From Dehalococcoidia bacterium (GTDB taxonomy: Bacteria; Chloroflexota; Dehalococcoidia; DSTF01; WHTK01): 32,516 nt of DNA. Shown here piece by piece: positions 28,831 to 32,516 of this stretch (position 1 is its first letter; each line of letters opens with the position of its first letter). Under the pieces are notes generated by a model, which had not been told where the DNA came from, ran no database searches, and was given only the letters and a program-made list of their open reading frames with translations. The stretch is taken from positions 1 through 32,516 of the forward strand of contig DATLYJ010000054.1 in the NCBI GenBank assembly GCA_035574915.1, written 5' to 3'. The position numbers and the translations under genes were made by a program.

Positions 28831-31800
28831 ATGTTCACCCACCTTCACCTCCACACGGAGTACTCCCTCCTCGACGGCCTCACCCGTATACCCCAGCTCA
28901 TGGAGCGCGTCCGCGAGATCGGCCAGGAGGCAGTCGCGCTTACCGATCACGGCGCGCTTTACGGCGCCATCGACTTCTATAAGGAGGCCAGGGCCAACGG
29001 CATCAAGCCGATCATCGGCGTCGAGGCCTACGTCGCGCCCGGCTCCCGCCTCACCCGCGAGAACGGCGACAAACAGCCCTTCCACCTGACCATGCTCGCC
29101 CGTAACAAGACGGGCTACCGCAACCTCCTCAAGCTCGTGACGAGCAGTCACCTGGAGGGCTACTACTACCGCCCGCGCATGGACCGCGAGCTCTTCCAGA
29201 AGTACAGCGAGGGCATCACGGTGCTCTCCGGCTGCCCCTCCGGCGAAATCCATCGCCTCATCCTCGAGGGCCGCATCGACGACGCGAAGGAGACCGCGCG
29301 CTGGTACCGCGAGGTCTTCGACGGCCACTACTACTTCGAGGTCCAGGAACACGACCTGCCCGAGTTCCGCCAGGCCCAACGCGTGCTGGTTGACCTCTCG
29401 CGGGACCTGGGTATCCCCCTGGTCGCCACCAACGACTCGCATTACCTCGACCGCGAAGACCACGACATGCAGGACATCCTCCTCTGCATCCAGACCAACT
29501 CCACGGTGCACGAAGAGAAGCGGATGAAGATGTCCGACCCTTCCTATTACGTGATGTCCGAAGCGGAGATGCGCGCCGCCTTCCGCCAGTTCGCCCACGG
29601 CAACGAGGCCTGCGACAACACCTGGCGCATCGCCGAGCAATGCGACCTCGAGCTGGAGTTCGGCCGCCTGCACCTGCCCGAGCCCGACCTGCCGCCGGGC
29701 GTCACGGCGCACGAACACCTCGTCGACCTCTGCTGGCAGGGCCTGCGCCGCCGCATACCTGACGCCGGCCCCGAGGCCGAGGAGCGCCTGCGCTACGAGC
29801 TCGACGTCATCGAGCACACCGGCTTCACCAACTACATCCACATCGTGCGCGAGATCGGCGGCTTCGCCCGCTCGCGCGGCATCCGCGTCGGCGTCCGCGG
29901 CAGCGCCGCCGCCAGCCTCGTGCTCTACTGCCTCGGCGTCACGGACTTCAACCCCCTGCGCGCCAACCTCGTCTTCGAACGCTTCCTCAACAAGGAGCGG
30001 CCCGAACCGCCCGACGTGGACTTCGACCTCCCCGACGACCGGCGCGAGGAGGTCCTGCAGTTCGTCGCCCAGCGCTACGGCCACGACCGCGTGGCCCAGA
30101 TCATCACCTTCGGCACCATGGGCGCGAAGGCGTCGATCCGCGACGTCGGCCGCGCCCTCGGCATGGGCTACGCCGAGGTCGACCGCGTCGCGCGTCTGGT
30201 CCCGAACGCCCTGCACATGACGATCGAACGCGCGCTGCGCGAGGCGCCTGAGCTGAGGGCAGCCTACGAGCAGGACCCGCAGGTCCGGCAGCTCCTCGAC
30301 AGCGCCCGCCGCCTGGAAGGCGTCGCCCGTAACGCCAGCACTCACGCCGCCGGCGTCGTCATCAGCGCCGAGCCGCTCGTCGAGCACCTGCCCCTCGCCC
30401 GTCCCGCCCGCGGCGACGCCACCGCCATGCCCACGACCCAGTTCACCATGGAGAACGTCGCCGCCATCGGCCTGATCAAGATGGACCTCCTGGGCCTGGC
30501 GAACCTCACCATCCTCGACCGCGCCGTCGAGATGATCCGTCAGCGCCACGGCGTCGAGGTCGACCTCGAGTCCCTGCCCGATGGCGACGAGAAGACGTTC
30601 GCGATGCTCTCCGCCGGCGAGACCTTCGGCGTATTCCAGCTAGAGTCCGCCGGCATGCGGCGCGCCGTGCTCGAGCTGCGGCCGACGCGCCTCGGCGACC
30701 TCGCGGCGCTCGTTGCCCTCTACCGCCCCGGGCCAATGCAGCACATCGGCACCTTCTGCCGCGCCAAGCACGGCCTCGAGCAGGTCACCTACCCGCACCC
30801 TGACCTGGCAGAGATCCTGGACGAGACCTACGGCGTCATCGTCTTCCAGGACCAGGTGCTGAAGATCGCCCAGAAGTTCGCCGGCTACTCCCTCGGCGCC
30901 GCGGACATCATGCGCAAGGCGATGGGCAAGAAGATTGCCGCCCTCATGCAGGCCGAGCACGAGCGCTTCATCCAGGGGGCCATAGCCAAGGGCTACTCGC
31001 AGGAAGACGCCCAGAAGGTCTACGACCTCATCGAGCCCTTCGCCGGCTACGCCTTCAACTCCGCCCACTCCTGGGCCTACGGCAACATCGCCTACCAGAC
31101 GGCGTGGCTGAAGGCCCACTACCCGGAAGAGTACCTCTGCGCCGTGCTCATGCAGGCCGGCAGCCACCCCTCCGGCGCCCTCGAGCGCATCGCCCAGGCC
31201 TACAGCGAGTGCGTGCGCCTCGGCATCCCCGTCCTCCCGCCGGACGTGAACGCGAGCGGCGTCAACTTCACCCTCGAGGAGACTGCGGAGGGTAAGACAG
31301 GCATCCGGTTCGGCCTGGCCACGATCAAGAACGTCGGCGTTGGCGCCGCGCAGTCGATCGTCGAGTCCCGCGGCTCCGAGGGCTTCACGTCGATCGACGA
31401 CTTCTGCCGCAAGCTCAACACCACGAACGTGAACAAGCGCGCGCTGGAGTCGCTGATCAAGGCAGGCGCGCTCGACAGCATTGCCGGCAGGCCTGACGCG
31501 CGCGGTTCACTCCTGCTCAGCCTCGACCGCATCATGAACATCGCCCAGAGCTCGCAGCGGCTGCGCGAGACCGGCCAGGCGACGATGTTCGACCTCTTCG
31601 GCTCCGAGGTCGCCACGCCGCTGGCCGGCATCGACCTGCAGAGCGCGCCGGTGCCGAAGCAGGAGGTGCTGGCCTGGGAGAAGGAGCTCATCGGCGTCTG
31701 GCTCTCGGAGCACCCGTACAAAGCGGCGGCTTCCGTCCTCGCCCAGCACGTATCCGCGCTCTGCAGCGAGATCACGCCGGAGATGCTCGAGGACATGCCC

Positions 31801-32516
31801 GCGCAGGGCCGCGAGGTCGTCGTCGCGGGCATCGTGGGTTCCCAGCGCCGGCTGGCGACGCGCGACGGCCGGCCCTTCATCGCCGCCGAGATCGAGGACC
31901 TCTCCGGCACGCTCGAGGTCACCGTCTGGCCCGACGTCTACGAGCGCACGGCCGACCTCTGGAAGCACGGCAACATCCTGCTGCTGCAGCTGCGCGTGCG
32001 GGAGCGCGGCGACCGCCTCACTGCCGGCGTCGTCGATGTCGTCCCCTACTCCGAAGGCTTCGTGCCGCCAGACTGGGCCTCGGAGTCCCGTCCGGACCTC
32101 CTTCGCATCGCCGACCGCTCCGCCAACGGCTACGCAGCGGGCAACCCCAACGGCAACGGCCACGGCTCGGACCTCGTCCGCTCAGCCGTCCTCGAAGCGG
32201 CCGCGCCTCCCGTCCCCGAAGTGATCACGGACGAAGATGGCCAGCTGCTGGAGACGAACGACGGCTCCCTGATGGCACCGCCCGAGGACCTCGACATGCC
32301 ACCCGGCGCGATCCAGGCCCCGGCTGACGAAGGGCCGCGCGACGCCGCGGATGCGGCAGCGGAGGCGCCCGTGGACGGGTGGGGCGACGGCCCGCCCTCC
32401 AGCGCAGGGGCGCAGCACGCTGCGCCCGGGGAGGTGTGGGGTGGCTCCGGCGCCTCCGGCACCCGGGTGCCTGCCCCCGCGGCCGGCCGGGGCGCCCCCG
32501 GCGTCTCCGGCGTAGG
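28831..32516 (+). CDS. dnaE: DNA polymerase III subunit alpha, 3'-truncated by the window
   Basis: The replicative polymerase, open from the ATG at 28831 to the right edge (1228 codons with no stop). The PHP domain starts FTHLHLHTEYSLLDG with His6 and His8. The polymerase palm has RGSAAAS (356-362), the paired catalytic aspartates Asp397 and Asp399 in PDVDFD, and Asp552 in KMDLLGL. The THAAGVV and YRPGPM segments are in place. An internal clamp-binding motif QATMFDLF lies at 916-923, and an OB-fold (VVVAGIVGSQRRLATRDG, FIAAEIEDLSGTLEVTVW) from about 994 to 1065. From about residue 1098 the protein is low-complexity, rich in Ala, Pro, Gly and Asn. That part is probably a linker to a C-terminal domain outside the window. 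The start lacks a Shine-Dalgarno site. Confidence 0.97.
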   Translation, partial: MFTHLHLHTEYSLLDGLTRIPQLMERVREIGQEAVALTDHGALYGAIDFYKEARANGIKPIIGVEAYVAPGSRLTRENGDKQPFHLTMLARNKTGYRNLLKLVTSSHLEGYYYRPRMDRELFQKYSEGITVLSGCPSGEIHRLILEGRIDDAKETARWYREVFDGHYYFEVQEHDLPEFRQAQRVLVDLSRDLGIPLVATNDSHYLDREDHDMQDILLCIQTNSTVHEEKRMKMSDPSYYVMSEAEMRAAFRQFAHGNEACDNTWRIAEQCDLELEFGRLHLPEPDLPPGVTAHEHLVDLCWQGLRRRIPDAGPEAEERLRYELDVIEHTGFTNYIHIVREIGGFARSRGIRVGVRGSAAASLVLYCLGVTDFNPLRANLVFERFLNKERPEPPDVDFDLPDDRREEVLQFVAQRYGHDRVAQIITFGTMGAKASIRDVGRALGMGYAEVDRVARLVPNALHMTIERALREAPELRAAYEQDPQVRQLLDSARRLEGVARNASTHAAGVVISAEPLVEHLPLARPARGDATAMPTTQFTMENVAAIGLIKMDLLGLANLTILDRAVEMIRQRHGVEVDLESLPDGDEKTFAMLSAGETFGVFQLESAGMRRAVLELRPTRLGDLAALVALYRPGPMQHIGTFCRAKHGLEQVTYPHPDLAEILDETYGVIVFQDQVLKIAQKFAGYSLGAADIMRKAMGKKIAALMQAEHERFIQGAIAKGYSQEDAQKVYDLIEPFAGYAFNSAHSWAYGNIAYQTAWLKAHYPEEYLCAVLMQAGSHPSGALERIAQAYSECVRLGIPVLPPDVNASGVNFTLEETAEGKTGIRFGLATIKNVGVGAAQSIVESRGSEGFTSIDDFCRKLNTTNVNKRALESLIKAGALDSIAGRPDARGSLLLSLDRIMNIAQSSQRLRETGQATMFDLFGSEVATPLAGIDLQSAPVPKQEVLAWEKELIGVWLSEHPYKAAASVLAQHVSALCSEITPEMLEDMPAQGREVVVAGIVGSQRRLATRDGRPFIAAEIEDLSGTLEVTVWPDVYERTADLWKHGNILLLQLRVRERGDRLTAGVVDVVPYSEGFVPPDWASESRPDLLRIADRSANGYAAGNPNGNGHGSDLVRSAVLEAAAPPVPEVITDEDGQLLETNDGSLMAPPEDLDMPPGAIQAPADEGPRDAADAAAEAPVDGWGDGPPSSAGAQHAAPGEVWGGSGASGTRVPAPAAGRGAPGVSGV

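Noticed and set aside
28798-30549. A 583-codon open frame antisense to dnaE
   Set aside because: Codon bias shadow of dnaE; the product is Val/Asp/Ala-rich without motifs, while the sense strand has every catalytic motif of DnaE.
1-32516. CRISPR arrays, tRNA genes, insertion sequences, riboswitches
   Set aside because: No regularly spaced repeats, no cloverleaf with a recognisable T-loop, no transposase motif and no known riboswitch core were found on reading both strands.

Overview
This 32.5 kb window is a gene-dense, high-G+C bacterial chromosome segment. It holds no tRNA, rRNA, CRISPR array or intact insertion sequence that I can see. The best guess for the source is a Chloroflexota-like environmental bacterium (perhaps Dehalococcoidia-related). 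The hints are a CIRCE-controlled groES-groEL pair, Tat-type lipoprotein solute-binding proteins, an LLM-class oxidoreductase, many Gfo/Idh/MocA enzymes, RHS core fragments and several apparently leaderless genes. The phylum is an inference from these traits, not from a comparison.

Layout. Bases 1-2194 carry the 3' part of a subtilisin-like protease with a PA-type insert, followed by glutamate dehydrogenase (2250-3527). From about 3.5 to 8.8 kb there is a sugar-metabolism neighbourhood: a Gfo/Idh/MocA oxidoreductase and a beta-lactamase-fold serine hydrolase on the plus strand, converging on a minus-strand trio of a DUF1080 protein, a TIM-barrel sugar isomerase/epimerase and a second Gfo/Idh/MocA oxidoreductase. 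That trio is the gene set expected for glycoside breakdown through 3-keto sugars. From 8.9 to 12.4 kb there are small housekeeping or unknown genes: a PhnB-like VOC protein, an LLM oxidoreductase, a zinc-ribbon/NTF2-like fusion, a two-helix membrane protein, a tandem DUF4389 membrane protein and a small zinc-ribbon protein.

From 12.5 to 17.6 kb a five-gene minus-strand operon has every step of the UDP-ManNAc(3NAc)A (WbpI-D-E-B-A type) surface-sugar route. Three of its junctions are ATGA overlaps. From 17.7 to 18.6 kb lies a small graveyard of RHS core tails plus a frameshifted small gene. From 18.6 to 25.6 kb two paralogous Tat-lipoprotein peptide/solute-binding proteins flank a LuxR-type regulator and an FAD-dependent oxidoreductase, all on the minus strand. 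From 25.8 to 27.9 kb is groES-groEL with a good promoter and a perfect CIRCE operator. A third RHS tail (minus) and a gene-poor stretch follow. From 28831 to the end runs dnaE, the replicative DNA polymerase III alpha subunit, which is open through the right edge.

Regulatory reading. Several start codons lack a Shine-Dalgarno sequence and instead sit 6-7 nt downstream of a TAnnnT -10 hexamer, so leaderless transcription looks common here. Other genes (gdhA, the oxidoreductase at 3884, serine hydrolase, VOC, groES, groEL, both binding proteins) have ordinary Shine-Dalgarno sites. Four hairpins downstream of genes share a GC-rich GGCCG core and three of them lack a clear U-tract.
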